Shown piece after piece: positions 41,139 to 49,315 of a DNA stretch of 64,000 nucleotides. The stretch's first letter is position 1; each line of letters begins with the position of its first letter. The notes under the pieces are model-generated. The model did no database searches. It was not told the DNA's origin and saw only the letters and a list, made by a program, of their open reading frames with translations. Source of the stretch: CAYNSX01 sp964400165 (GTDB taxonomy: Bacteria; Armatimonadota; Hebobacteria; CAYNSX01); the NCBI GenBank assembly GCA_964400165.1, contig CAYNSX010000004.1, positions 1 to 64,000 on the forward strand, in the 5' to 3' direction. Made by a program: the position numbers and the translations under genes.

Positions 41139-42080
41139 ATGAGTCGAGAAAAGAACGGCAGAGTTAACAAAGGGCGACGCGAACGCAGCAGATACCTCTC
41201 CCCAATCTATCTGGATGGCATCCTAACAGTCAGAGAGCAGCTTGCGCTCTATGGCTACAAGGTCATCCAACGGAAGACACGGGGACGAAAATTCATCGCA
41301 TTTGGATGGTACGGTGGCAAGTTTTCTCATCTCGATTGGCTCCTGCCGCTGCTGCCCTCGTGTCACCACTACTGCGAACCTTTTGGCGGCTCTGCTGCGG
41401 TTCTGTTGAATCGGCCCCCTTGTCCCGTGGAAACATACAACGATATTGACGGAGAGGTAGTGAATTTCTTCCGAATCCTTCGCAGCCGACCAGAGCGACT
41501 ACTCAAGGAGATTGCGCTCACACCCTTTTCCCGGGAAGAGTTCTTCTTTGCCTGCACAACCAATGGTCAGCGCATAACTGACCTTGAGCGTGCAAGGAGA
41601 TTCTTCGTTCGCGCACGACAGGTAAGAACGGGACTTGCGCAGAGTGCAAGCCTTGGTCGTTGGGCAAACTGCAAGAACACCACCCGTTCGGGAATGTCTG
41701 GCGTCGTGTCACGATGGCTTGGGAGCGTTGACACTCTGCCATCGGTCGCAGAGAGATTGCTGCGAGTGCAAATCGAGAACCGCCCAGCTGCCGATCTCGT
41801 CAAGCTGTACGATGACAAGGGGACTCTTTTCTACTGTGACCCACCCTATCCCCACGAGGCACGCGGAGATGACAAGGCGTATGGCGCAGAGATGACAGAC
41901 GAAGAGCATGCAGAGCTGTCAGAACTCTTGGTGCGCGCAAGAGGCAAGGTGGCTGTCTCGGGCTACCGTTGCAAGCTTATGGACAAGCTATACAAGGGAT
42001 TCCGTCGTATCGATGCTCCAACAAAGCTCTGCCATTCAACCAAGGGACCACGCACCGAATCCCTCTGGATCAACTACTGA
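41139..42080 (+). CDS. D12-class N6-adenine DNA methyltransferase
   Basis: A 313-residue methylase. The SAM-binding block WYGGKFSHLDWLLPLLP is followed by EPFGGSAAVLLN, and the catalytic DPPY motif lies in FYCDPPYPHEARGD; all are typical of Dam/D12 methylases, which transfer a methyl group to adenine N6. The ATG at 41139 follows AAGGGAAAGCC; a TTG start at 41091 is possible but less likely. It starts 88 nt after glcF, has lower GC than its neighbours, and precedes a restriction enzyme by 18 nt, so it should protect the host at the enzyme's site. Confidence 0.9.
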   Translation: MSREKNGRVNKGRRERSRYLSPIYLDGILTVREQLALYGYKVIQRKTRGRKFIAFGWYGGKFSHLDWLLPLLPSCHHYCEPFGGSAAVLLNRPPCPVETYNDIDGEVVNFFRILRSRPERLLKEIALTPFSREEFFFACTTNGQRITDLERARRFFVRARQVRTGLAQSASLGRWANCKNTTRSGMSGVVSRWLGSVDTLPSVAERLLRVQIENRPAADLVKLYDDKGTLFYCDPPYPHEARGDDKAYGAEMTDEEHAELSELLVRARGKVAVSGYRCKLMDKLYKGFRRIDAPTKLCHSTKGPRTESLWINY

Positions 42081-42098
42081 GTTACGACAAGTCCGCGA

Positions 42099-43184
42099 AT
42101 GCCTGATCTGAATCTCGAAGCCGCGCGTGAAGTACTTGAGCGCCTCTTCACCGAAGTGGAGGGCGAACTGCTTGAGGGCACCGTTCCCTCAGTCGACCCG
42201 CGATTCAACGATGCGATCTCACATGTGTTCAGATCCTCCACTCAATCATACAGAGAGATCCTCCTTGGCTGCATCCTGGCCCGTCTCCAGGACAAGAGCA
42301 TCGACATTCACCTCCCCTATGTTGGCCTAGGAGAGAATTCATACCACGGCAGAAAACTGGATGAAGACGTGGTGAATCCATTCCTGCACGCTCACCAAAT
42401 CCCAAGCACGCGGGGTGCCTTTCTAGCGGTCTTCCGCAGGTCGGTCAGTTTCGTCCCCGAGACTCGGGAGGGACTGAAAGATACAGCCGGATATGATTCC
42501 CTGCTCATCCTAATCGACTACCTTGCTCAAGAAGTGGACGATGGAGCGATAGAAAGTTTTCTAAAAGTGCTGTTGGCAAAGTTGGTCGAAGTTCGTGAGG
42601 GTGCACGTATTGAGCTAATCAATCTGCAACGACTGAGCGCGGATCAATATGGCGCATTGATTGACGGGCTCCTGGCAAGACAGAGTGGGGGGAGATTTCC
42701 AGTCATGCTGGTCGCGGCTGCTTTCGAGGCGCTCCGCGAGAGATTCCACTTGCCCTGGGAGATACAGACACAAGGGATCAATGTAGCGGACCTTCCATCG
42801 AAGTTCGGTGGAGACATCGTAATCCTGGAAGGTGACAGGACAGTTTTGGCCGCAGAGGTCACCGAACGACGGATCGACAAAGAGCGAGTCGTGGCCACGT
42901 TTCAGGCCAAAATTGGCCCACAAGGGATTGATGACTACTTGTTCTTTGTCACTGCGGACGTGGATGAGTCAGTGATGCGCCAATCCAGGCAGTACTTCAC
43001 CCAAGGTCATGAAGTGAGCTTTGTGCTCATAAAGGGTTGGATTCTCGCAATTTTGCTGACGATCGGCCCTGACGGTCGAAGGGCCTTCAACAATGCATTG
43101 TTGGAACGGTTGTCAGACTCAACGGTACCCTCTTCGCTGAAGGCCATTTGGAACGAACTGATGGTCGTGCTTACAGAAGTTTGA
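42099..43184 (+). CDS. Type II restriction endonuclease, SacI-family-like
   Basis: A 361-residue protein. The block ILARLQDKSIDIHLPYVGLG followed by YHGRKLDEDVVNPFLHAHQIPSTRG resembles what I recall of SacI-family enzymes, which cut GAGCTC. The likely nuclease core is GGDIVILEGDRTVLAAEVTE, with Asp and Glu spaced as in PD-(D/E)XK folds, although the final Lys is replaced by Thr. Low GC and its position beside a matching methylase indicate a horizontally acquired restriction-modification module. GAGCTC is scarce but not absent in the rest of the window (I noted 11586, 14249 and 27465). Confidence 0.72.
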   Translation: MPDLNLEAAREVLERLFTEVEGELLEGTVPSVDPRFNDAISHVFRSSTQSYREILLGCILARLQDKSIDIHLPYVGLGENSYHGRKLDEDVVNPFLHAHQIPSTRGAFLAVFRRSVSFVPETREGLKDTAGYDSLLILIDYLAQEVDDGAIESFLKVLLAKLVEVREGARIELINLQRLSADQYGALIDGLLARQSGGRFPVMLVAAAFEALRERFHLPWEIQTQGINVADLPSKFGGDIVILEGDRTVLAAEVTERRIDKERVVATFQAKIGPQGIDDYLFFVTADVDESVMRQSRQYFTQGHEVSFVLIKGWILAILLTIGPDGRRAFNNALLERLSDSTVPSSLKAIWNELMVVLTEV

Positions 43185-43189
43185 CCTCT

Positions 43190-43951
43190 TCAGCTCCTTG
43201 ACTTCAGCGCCTCTTTCAACAACTCCACCGTCGCGGCGACATCGGTCTCGATGTAGCGCTCGCCGCGGGCGCGGTCGCCGAGCGTCGGGTCGCCGACGAC
43301 CCCGTTGCCGGTGACCTGCTTCCAGGTCTTGCTCTTGAAGTCTTCCCGCGCCTCGCGGTAGTCGCCGGTGAAGCCGGGCGCGGCCTTGTCCATCTGCACC
43401 AGGCCGCTGTGGAGCGCCAGCATGATCGAGGTCTCGACCTCGCCGGCGTGGGCGCCGGCGGCGCCGGTGCCGATGCCGTCCTTGGCGGCCACCTGATAGA
43501 AGCGGTCGAAAGCGGTATCGAGGTCAATCAGGTAGTGCACGCGCGCCGGCGCCACCGTCCGGCGCAAGTCGGCGAGCATCGCTTCGAGCGGCGGGAAGTT
43601 GCCGCCGTGCGTCGGCAGCAGGACCAGGTCGGTGAGGCCATGCTGCGCCAGGGTGCGGCAATAATCGGTGACGACGGCCTGCAGCGTTTCGCGGCGCAGC
43701 GAGATGGTGCCGGGGAACTCCATGTGGTGGTCGCTGCAGCCGGCGGCGATGCACGGGGCGACGAACGCCTGGCCCAGCGCCCGCGCCACCCGCTCGCCGA
43801 GCGCCCGGCCGTAGGCGCTGTCGGTCATGGTCGGCAGGTGGGGGCCGTGCTGCTCGTTCGAGCCGACGGGGATCAGGCAGGTGGTCCAGCCGACGGCAAT
43901 GCGGGCGGCGATTTCGGGCGAAGTCAGATGTTCCAGCGCGACGGTCTCCAC
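43190..43951 (-). CDS. Creatininase family amidohydrolase
   Basis: A 253-residue metal-dependent hydrolase. Metal ligands appear in GSNEQHGPHLPTMTD (Glu, His, Asp), in THGGNFPPLEAML and in HAGEVETSIM, all matching the creatininase fold. Members act on small cyclic amides or formamides, for example in riboflavin or mycofactocin pathways; the substrate here is unknown. GTG 43951 follows GGGAGGACG at good spacing; the upstream open frame overlaps the YjbH gene. It converges on the restriction endonuclease gene. Confidence 0.88.
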   Translation of the reverse strand: METVALEHLTSPEIAARIAVGWTTCLIPVGSNEQHGPHLPTMTDSAYGRALGERVARALGQAFVAPCIAAGCSDHHMEFPGTISLRRETLQAVVTDYCRTLAQHGLTDLVLLPTHGGNFPPLEAMLADLRRTVAPARVHYLIDLDTAFDRFYQVAAKDGIGTGAAGAHAGEVETSIMLALHSGLVQMDKAAPGFTGDYREAREDFKSKTWKQVTGNGVVGDPTLGDRARGERYIETDVAATVELLKEALKSRS

Positions 43952-44031
43952 GGGGCGTCCTCCCGGAGGAAGGATACGCACCGCGGCGCGCCGAAACAAT
44001 TGGGCAGCGTCTTCCGGGAAGGGAGTCCCTC

Positions 44032-44709
44032 GTGACACGACCGATTGCACTCGGCCTCGCGGCCCTGATGACCGCCGCCACATTGGCGGCGCCAGCCCTG
44101 GCCAGCCCCAACCTCCTCGGCGCCACCGGGCTGATCCGCACGCCGTCGGCGGATGTCCTGCCGGCCGGCGGCTACAACCTGGGCGGCTTCTTTTCCGAGA
44201 GCAACCCGTTCACGCTCGACACGACCGCGGACACATCGCTGTGGGTTGCGAACTACGGCGTGGAGGGCAATCTCGAACTGGGCATCGTCGGCTTGAGCAA
44301 CAGCACGGACATTTTCACGGGGAATGCGAAACTGCTGATCGAGCCGGAGGTGGGCAGCCAAGTGGGGATTGCCGTCGGCGTGTACGACTTCCTGGACGAG
44401 ACCGCCATCACCCCGTATGTCGTCTTCAGCAAATCACTGGTGCCCGGGCACGGGCTGCCGTTCGGCGCCGATGAAGTGTCGGTCGTGCGCCTGCATGTCG
44501 GCGGGTCGTCCGAGGGAATCTTGCACGGCATCTTCGCCGGCGCCACCGTCGTGGTCGGCCGGCAGTTGATGGGCATGGCGGAGTGGGACGGCGACGATTT
44601 CAACTTCGGCGGGCGCCTGTTCATCGGCACCAACTTGCGCATCCACGGCTTCTATCTGGGCGGCCCGGAGAACTTCGCCGGCGGCGTGTCCTGGAACGGG
44701 CGCTTCTAG
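44032..44709 (+). CDS. YjbH-like outer-membrane/exopolysaccharide protein
   Basis: A 225-residue protein with a signal peptide (ALMTAATLAAPALAS) and a beta-rich mature chain. The opening NLLGATGLIRTPSADVLPAGGYNLGG matches YjbH-type domains, whose members sit in the outer membrane and take part in exopolysaccharide secretion. GTG 44032 has AAGGGAG upstream. It is short for a full YjbH, so it may be a single-domain member. It lies divergent from the creatininase gene and convergent with the LptD-like gene. Confidence 0.7.
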   Translation: MTRPIALGLAALMTAATLAAPALASPNLLGATGLIRTPSADVLPAGGYNLGGFFSESNPFTLDTTADTSLWVANYGVEGNLELGIVGLSNSTDIFTGNAKLLIEPEVGSQVGIAVGVYDFLDETAITPYVVFSKSLVPGHGLPFGADEVSVVRLHVGGSSEGILHGIFAGATVVVGRQLMGMAEWDGDDFNFGGRLFIGTNLRIHGFYLGGPENFAGGVSWNGRF

Positions 44710-44713
44710 CCCC

Positions 44714-46765
44714 TCACAGCCGCGTCGCGATCACTTCGACCCAGAACTTGCTGCCGGCGCCGAACGAGAACCCCTGCCCGACGCCGGTGCCGCCGTTGGG
44801 CGAGTAGTTGGCCACCAGTTCATACAGCCCCAGCCGGTAGGCCAGCGCCACCCGGCTGTCGGTGAAAGTGCCGAGCGACAAGTCCGAATGGCTGACCTGG
44901 GCGAAAACCCGCCAGCGCGGCGGGGCGCCGCCCGCGCTCGGGAACCGATAGCCCGCCCAGCTGCTGGCAAACAGGTCGGACCGGGTCAGGTCGTAGGTGG
45001 CGTACAACTGCCCCTCCCAGCGCCGCCCCTGCTGTAACCCGAAGGACAGGTCGAGACTCTGCCGCGAGTCAAAGTCGCCGTCCCGGCCCTGCGTCACCGA
45101 GGTGCGGAAACTGAAGTTGCCGTAGGCGGTGCGCTGCTGATTCGCGCTCGTGCTGCGATAGGCGAGGCCGGCGCGACCGGTGTAGGACTGGCGCAGGCCG
45201 AGGATGTCGAAGTTGGTGAGCCGCGCCGTGACGGCCGTCGTCAGGCGCAGCGCGGAATTGAACTCGACCGACGGGGGCGCCAGCGTCAGCGCGCCGGTCT
45301 CGTGCAGCACCTGCTGCTCGGTTGCTTCCGCGGACGCGTCGGGGTCCTCGGAAAAGCCGGGTGCAACGATGAGCGGCCCGATGCCGACTCCCAGCCGCCA
45401 GCGCGTCCGCAGCCAGCCGCCGAAGAGCGCTCCGCCGGAATCCGCCGACAGTTCGCTCGTCCAGGCCGAGTTGTCGCCGCTCTTCACGGCGCTGCCGACA
45501 AACGAAAAGGTCGTCAATCCGATGCGGCGGGAGAGACCGGCGCTCACCGTGCCCTGGTCGGGGAGTGTCTCGAAGCCGGGGTCGTAACTGATGCCGAAGT
45601 TGCCGTCGGTCTGGTGTTCGAAGCGCTGCCAGTGGGTCCAAAGAAGCGCATGGCGGCCGGTCAGGTCGTCTACCCAGATGCCGCCCTGGCCGCCATTCGA
45701 CAGGCGGTATTGATGCTCGAACTGCACCGACCAGCCGGGGGTCACGAACTCCGGCGAAAAGCCGAACAGGGCCGTGCGTTGGACATGCAGCGCGGTAATG
45801 GCGTCGGTGCCCGCGAACAGATAGAAGGGCAGATCGAGGCCCAACCCGCGGGCGCTGTCGTAACTCAAAATCTGATTGATGTAGCCCGGGTCGAGCCGCT
45901 GCAAGAAGGCGACATGGTAGAGCAGCGACCAGACGCGCCGGCCTTGAATGATGAAGGTCGGGCGCTTGAAGTGCACGCGGTCGCCGACGAAGACAATCGC
46001 TTCCTTCGCCTCGATCCAGACGGCGGTGCCGGCGGTCTCGAAGCCGCCGAGTTCCTCGACCGGGTCCGGGTCGCGGTCGGTGCGCGTATTGAGGCCGCGA
46101 TCGAAAACCCAATGAGACGGATCCGCGCCCGGGTCGTACAGCGTGCCGTAGCCCTGCGCCAGGCGGAAAATGAGGCCGGTCCCGCGCCGGACGCGGTCCT
46201 GCCACTGCACGGTGACGGCGCCGGTCGCCCGCACGACGCCCAGCAGCGCATGACATTCGATCTCGTCGGCCTCGATGACGAAGCCCTCCCACTCGAGCCG
46301 CGCGTGCGGGCCGGCGATGACGACGGCGGCCTGCTCGCTGAAGGCGACGCGGTCGCCCGTGAGGCGCACCACCAGCCGCTCGGCGGGCGGCGGCGCCTGT
46401 TCCTGCGGCACGAATTCGACGGAGGCCTCGCCGGTGATGCCTTCGACTGCGGCGGTGATAACGGCCGTGGCGGGGTAGGCCGGCGCGGTGAGTTCCGCGC
46501 GAGCGACACCGCCCGCGGTGGTGGCGTACGGGGTGATGGTCCCGTGTGAGGCGAGCAGCGAGACGCGCGTGCCGTCCGGCGCCGGCGCGCCGAGCCCATC
46601 GCGCACTTCAACGGTCACGGTGATGCGGGTGGCGCCGTCGGCCGGCGCCGCATCGGTGGACGTGCGCACCAGCACCGAGGCGACTTGGGCGACCGCCGCC
46701 TGCGCGGCGCACAACATCATGCACACAGCGACGGCGCGGGTGCGGCGGACCAGCGACCCCCTCAC
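44714..46765 (-). CDS. LptD-like outer-membrane protein with N-terminal Ig domain
   Basis: A 683-residue exported protein. A signal peptide (MLCAAQAAVAQ) is followed by a bacterial Ig-like domain (about 30-120, ITVTVEVRDGLGAPAPDGTRVSLL, given here in parts), then an OstA/LptA-like beta-jellyroll (about 130-210, ARLEWEGFVIEADEIECHALLG; RATGAVTVQWQDRVRRG), then a long beta-barrel region to the C-terminus (KFWVEVIATRL). LptD inserts lipopolysaccharide into the outer membrane; the extra N-terminal Ig domain is unusual for the family. No LptE-like gene is adjacent. Confidence 0.75.
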   Translation of the reverse strand: MRGSLVRRTRAVAVCMMLCAAQAAVAQVASVLVRTSTDAAPADGATRITVTVEVRDGLGAPAPDGTRVSLLASHGTITPYATTAGGVARAELTAPAYPATAVITAAVEGITGEASVEFVPQEQAPPPAERLVVRLTGDRVAFSEQAAVVIAGPHARLEWEGFVIEADEIECHALLGVVRATGAVTVQWQDRVRRGTGLIFRLAQGYGTLYDPGADPSHWVFDRGLNTRTDRDPDPVEELGGFETAGTAVWIEAKEAIVFVGDRVHFKRPTFIIQGRRVWSLLYHVAFLQRLDPGYINQILSYDSARGLGLDLPFYLFAGTDAITALHVQRTALFGFSPEFVTPGWSVQFEHQYRLSNGGQGGIWVDDLTGRHALLWTHWQRFEHQTDGNFGISYDPGFETLPDQGTVSAGLSRRIGLTTFSFVGSAVKSGDNSAWTSELSADSGGALFGGWLRTRWRLGVGIGPLIVAPGFSEDPDASAEATEQQVLHETGALTLAPPSVEFNSALRLTTAVTARLTNFDILGLRQSYTGRAGLAYRSTSANQQRTAYGNFSFRTSVTQGRDGDFDSRQSLDLSFGLQQGRRWEGQLYATYDLTRSDLFASSWAGYRFPSAGGAPPRWRVFAQVSHSDLSLGTFTDSRVALAYRLGLYELVANYSPNGGTGVGQGFSFGAGSKFWVEVIATRL

Positions 46766-46775
46766 GGGTCTGCGC

Positions 46776-46991
46776 TTATCGCGGAGCGACGGGGGTGCGC
46801 GTTCCGGGTGTGATGCTCTTGGGGCCGGACGCCGAGGAGATGATTTGCAGCTGCCGCGATCGCTCGCTCGGGAGCGTCAGCGTGTAGGACGGCTGCTTGC
46901 GCAAGTCGATGACCTTGCCGGCGATTCGGTCGTAGAGTTGCAGCCGCACGCCGTCCGGGACGCCGGCCAGTCCGCGCCAATCGAGCGTCAC
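46776..46991 (-). CDS. C-terminal domain fragment of the upstream exported protein
   Basis: A 71-residue frame starting at GTG 46991, which overlaps the stop of the upstream gene (46988). It has no signal peptide and looks like the tail of a larger protein: VTLDWRGLAGVPDGVRLQLYD and PSYTLTLPSERSRQLQIISS align with the last ~60 residues of the M6 protease (VTLTWSMFQVPAGYALTLTD ... YSFTLAPGQTTRALTITV). In the protease these residues are fused to the body, so this is probably the rest of the upstream gene separated by a one-base frameshift at GGCGGCGGGGCGGCGGAG. Confidence 0.65.
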   Translation of the reverse strand: MTLDWRGLAGVPDGVRLQLYDRIAGKVIDLRKQPSYTLTLPSERSRQLQIISSASGPKSITPGTRTPVAPR

Positions 46992-49294
46992 CGCTCCGCC
47001 GCCCCGCCGCCGCTCGGCGCCGTCACTTCGACGGTCCAGGTCTGCGACGGGCCGGAGCGGCGATAGTCGGCGGCGAGCCCGGGGCGGTAGTCGGATGAGA
47101 GGAAGCGCAGCGACACGGTGGAGGCGATGGCAGGCGCCTTTTCGACATCTTCCGAGCCGAAGCGGTCCGCGGCGCTCGTGAGGATGCCGAAGAAGTTATC
47201 GGGGTCTTGCAGGCGGCCGCTGGTGGCCACGAGGCGGAGACGCCAGTCGGGCGCGGCGCCCGTCGCGGCCATGGTGGTCGCGGTGGCGTCGGAGGTCGGT
47301 CGGTAGTCGAGCACACCGGCGCGCTGCAGGTCGGCCAGGGCGCGCTCGCGGGCGGCATCGAACTTGGCGCGTGACGGGAGCGCCGGGCCGTTGCTGCCGC
47401 CGCGGCCGATGGTCGGCAGGCGCAACGACGGCAGGTTCACGCGGAACGGCACCGACAGCGGGTCGATGGTCGGGTCGATCGGAATGGGCTGGAAAATCAG
47501 GAACACATCGCGCAACGCGCGAATCCAATAGCCGCGGTACGGCTCCAGGATCTGGCCGTCAAAGTCGGAGAAGCGATAATTGCCGATGCGGCGGTCCCAG
47601 AAATAGATGTTGCGGCGGATGTACCCGCGGTCCACCGCTTCGCGCATCGTGAACACTTCGTTGTCCTTGACGATGAGCAGTGTCCCGCGGTGAATCGGGA
47701 AGTGGTACGGGGGGCTGATGCCGTTCCAACCGTCGCCACGCGAGTCGAGGAAAAATGCAAACTCCCGCTGCGGGTTGACGGATTGGAAGTCTTCCATCAA
47801 CAGCGGGCGCGCCTGCAGGCCGTTCTGCAAGGTGTACATATCGGAGGCCTGCTGGAGACTGATCCAATAGGCGCGGCCCGGGACGGTGTCGGCAAGTTCC
47901 GGCTCCAGGTTGATCGGGTCGAAGATGGCATAGCGGCGGCGGTCGGGCAGATAGGTGGCGAACCGACCGGTCAGTTCGTCTTCACCGAGCGTGACCGACC
48001 CGCGGTCGCGGGCCAGCCCCAGCGCGATCGGCGGATAGCGGTCGGTGAAATCGAAGGGGAAGCCGACAAAGTCCACACCCGTCGGGTCGCTGGGCGAGAC
48101 GGCGGCCGGGAAGAAGTGCCAGGGCAGCGCGGGCACGACCACTTTTCGCTTGATGGTGCGCGCGGCAATGCCCTGCGGGCCGACTGGAGAGACGACAATC
48201 TGATACTCCAGGACGCCGTTGCGCAGATTGTCGGCAATCACATCCCAGCCGAGAAAAGTCTCCTGCTGAATGTCAACGGACGGGAAGGCCTTGGTCGACA
48301 GTTCCCCTGGCGCCAACCGTAGCCCTTCGGGCAGGAAGATGGTGGCGGTGCCGCCGGCACCCGTCAGGTGGTTACCGAGAATGAGCGGGCCCTGGTTGAA
48401 GACTCCCATCCGCGCGGTAAACGGCTCCGGGGTGAAATGGAATGGGAACGGAAAACCGGTCTGCGAATACATGGCGTTGGCGATGCCCAGCGCCCGCACC
48501 GAGGAGGTAGTCGCCGAATAAGGTTTTTGGTATTCGCCAGACCCCCACCCCAGCCCGATGTAGACGATGAAGGTGCGCTTCTGGCCTGCGGCGACGCTGA
48601 TGCTGGGGAAGATGATGCGCCAGAAGCCGGGCAGAACCGGCGGACTAACTTCCACACGGGTCGGCAACACCACTTTGCGCGGGTCCTGATCGCTGAGGCC
48701 GCTCAAGTACACCTGCGCCGTGATCTGGCCCCCGCCGACGAAGGGCGGCGTGGGGAAGAAGGACAGCAGTTGCGCGGGCCGGTCGCGTCCGGTGTATACG
48801 GGCCCGCTGAAGGGCGGCCCGGGCAGGTGGTCCGGGAACGCCTCGAACGCACTAAAGGGGTTGCGGATAATGACTTCCGGCTGCAAGGTGAAGAAAGTGC
48901 CGAAGGGGTTCACCAGACTGAACTCGAAGCGGAACATATCCCGCGTCACTTCGGCATCGGGGAAGTTCAGGTCCTCCACGAAACTGCTGGCGACGCCGAC
49001 ATTGTCGAACACGGACTCCCCATTGATCAGCAGCCAGAGGTCGGCCAGGTCTTGTCCCTCATCGCCATCCCGGAAGGGGTCGCCGTTGAGCGTCGTAATC
49101 CGGAACAGCGGATTGACGCCGCCGCCGGCGAGCGGGTTATCCGTTGGAACCGGGAATGACGGCCAGAGAACCGCAAAGAGATAGTTGCTCGCCGTGACCT
49201 GCGCCGCGGACGGCAGCGCCAAGCCCATGGCGCCGACCGCCAAAAGCACCAGCGCCCGCCCGACGCCCGCGCAACCTGTCCCGATGCCGCGCAT
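46988..49294 (-). CDS. Large exported protein, unknown, with sorting-like C-terminal module
   Basis: A 768-residue protein with a signal peptide (LVLLAVGAMGLALPSAAQ). The first half has beta-rich Ig-like segments (PEVIIRNPFSAFEAFPDHL, TRVEVSPPVLPGFWRIIFP). The second half resembles the C-terminal half of the M6 protease at 49316: ILEPYRGYWIRAL vs the protease's EAFRGYWLRVD, and WRLRLVATSGRLQDPDNFFG vs WRLRLIAETARFRDNDAILG. The final Ig/FlgD-like domain appears cut off at the stop and continues in another frame (46776-46991). It follows the M6 gene by 22 nt; the two are probably co-transcribed and exported by the same route. Confidence 0.75.
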   Translation of the reverse strand: MRGIGTGCAGVGRALVLLAVGAMGLALPSAAQVTASNYLFAVLWPSFPVPTDNPLAGGGVNPLFRITTLNGDPFRDGDEGQDLADLWLLINGESVFDNVGVASSFVEDLNFPDAEVTRDMFRFEFSLVNPFGTFFTLQPEVIIRNPFSAFEAFPDHLPGPPFSGPVYTGRDRPAQLLSFFPTPPFVGGGQITAQVYLSGLSDQDPRKVVLPTRVEVSPPVLPGFWRIIFPSISVAAGQKRTFIVYIGLGWGSGEYQKPYSATTSSVRALGIANAMYSQTGFPFPFHFTPEPFTARMGVFNQGPLILGNHLTGAGGTATIFLPEGLRLAPGELSTKAFPSVDIQQETFLGWDVIADNLRNGVLEYQIVVSPVGPQGIAARTIKRKVVVPALPWHFFPAAVSPSDPTGVDFVGFPFDFTDRYPPIALGLARDRGSVTLGEDELTGRFATYLPDRRRYAIFDPINLEPELADTVPGRAYWISLQQASDMYTLQNGLQARPLLMEDFQSVNPQREFAFFLDSRGDGWNGISPPYHFPIHRGTLLIVKDNEVFTMREAVDRGYIRRNIYFWDRRIGNYRFSDFDGQILEPYRGYWIRALRDVFLIFQPIPIDPTIDPLSVPFRVNLPSLRLPTIGRGGSNGPALPSRAKFDAARERALADLQRAGVLDYRPTSDATATTMAATGAAPDWRLRLVATSGRLQDPDNFFGILTSAADRFGSEDVEKAPAIASTVSLRFLSSDYRPGLAADYRRSGPSQTWTVEVTAPSGGGAAER

Positions 49295-49315
49295 GCCGAC
49301 GATCTCCCTCCCGAG

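Noticed and set aside
46988..46990. A second selenocysteine UGA at the end of the 768-residue protein
   Set aside because: The continuation is in a different frame, so read-through would not give the conserved domain.
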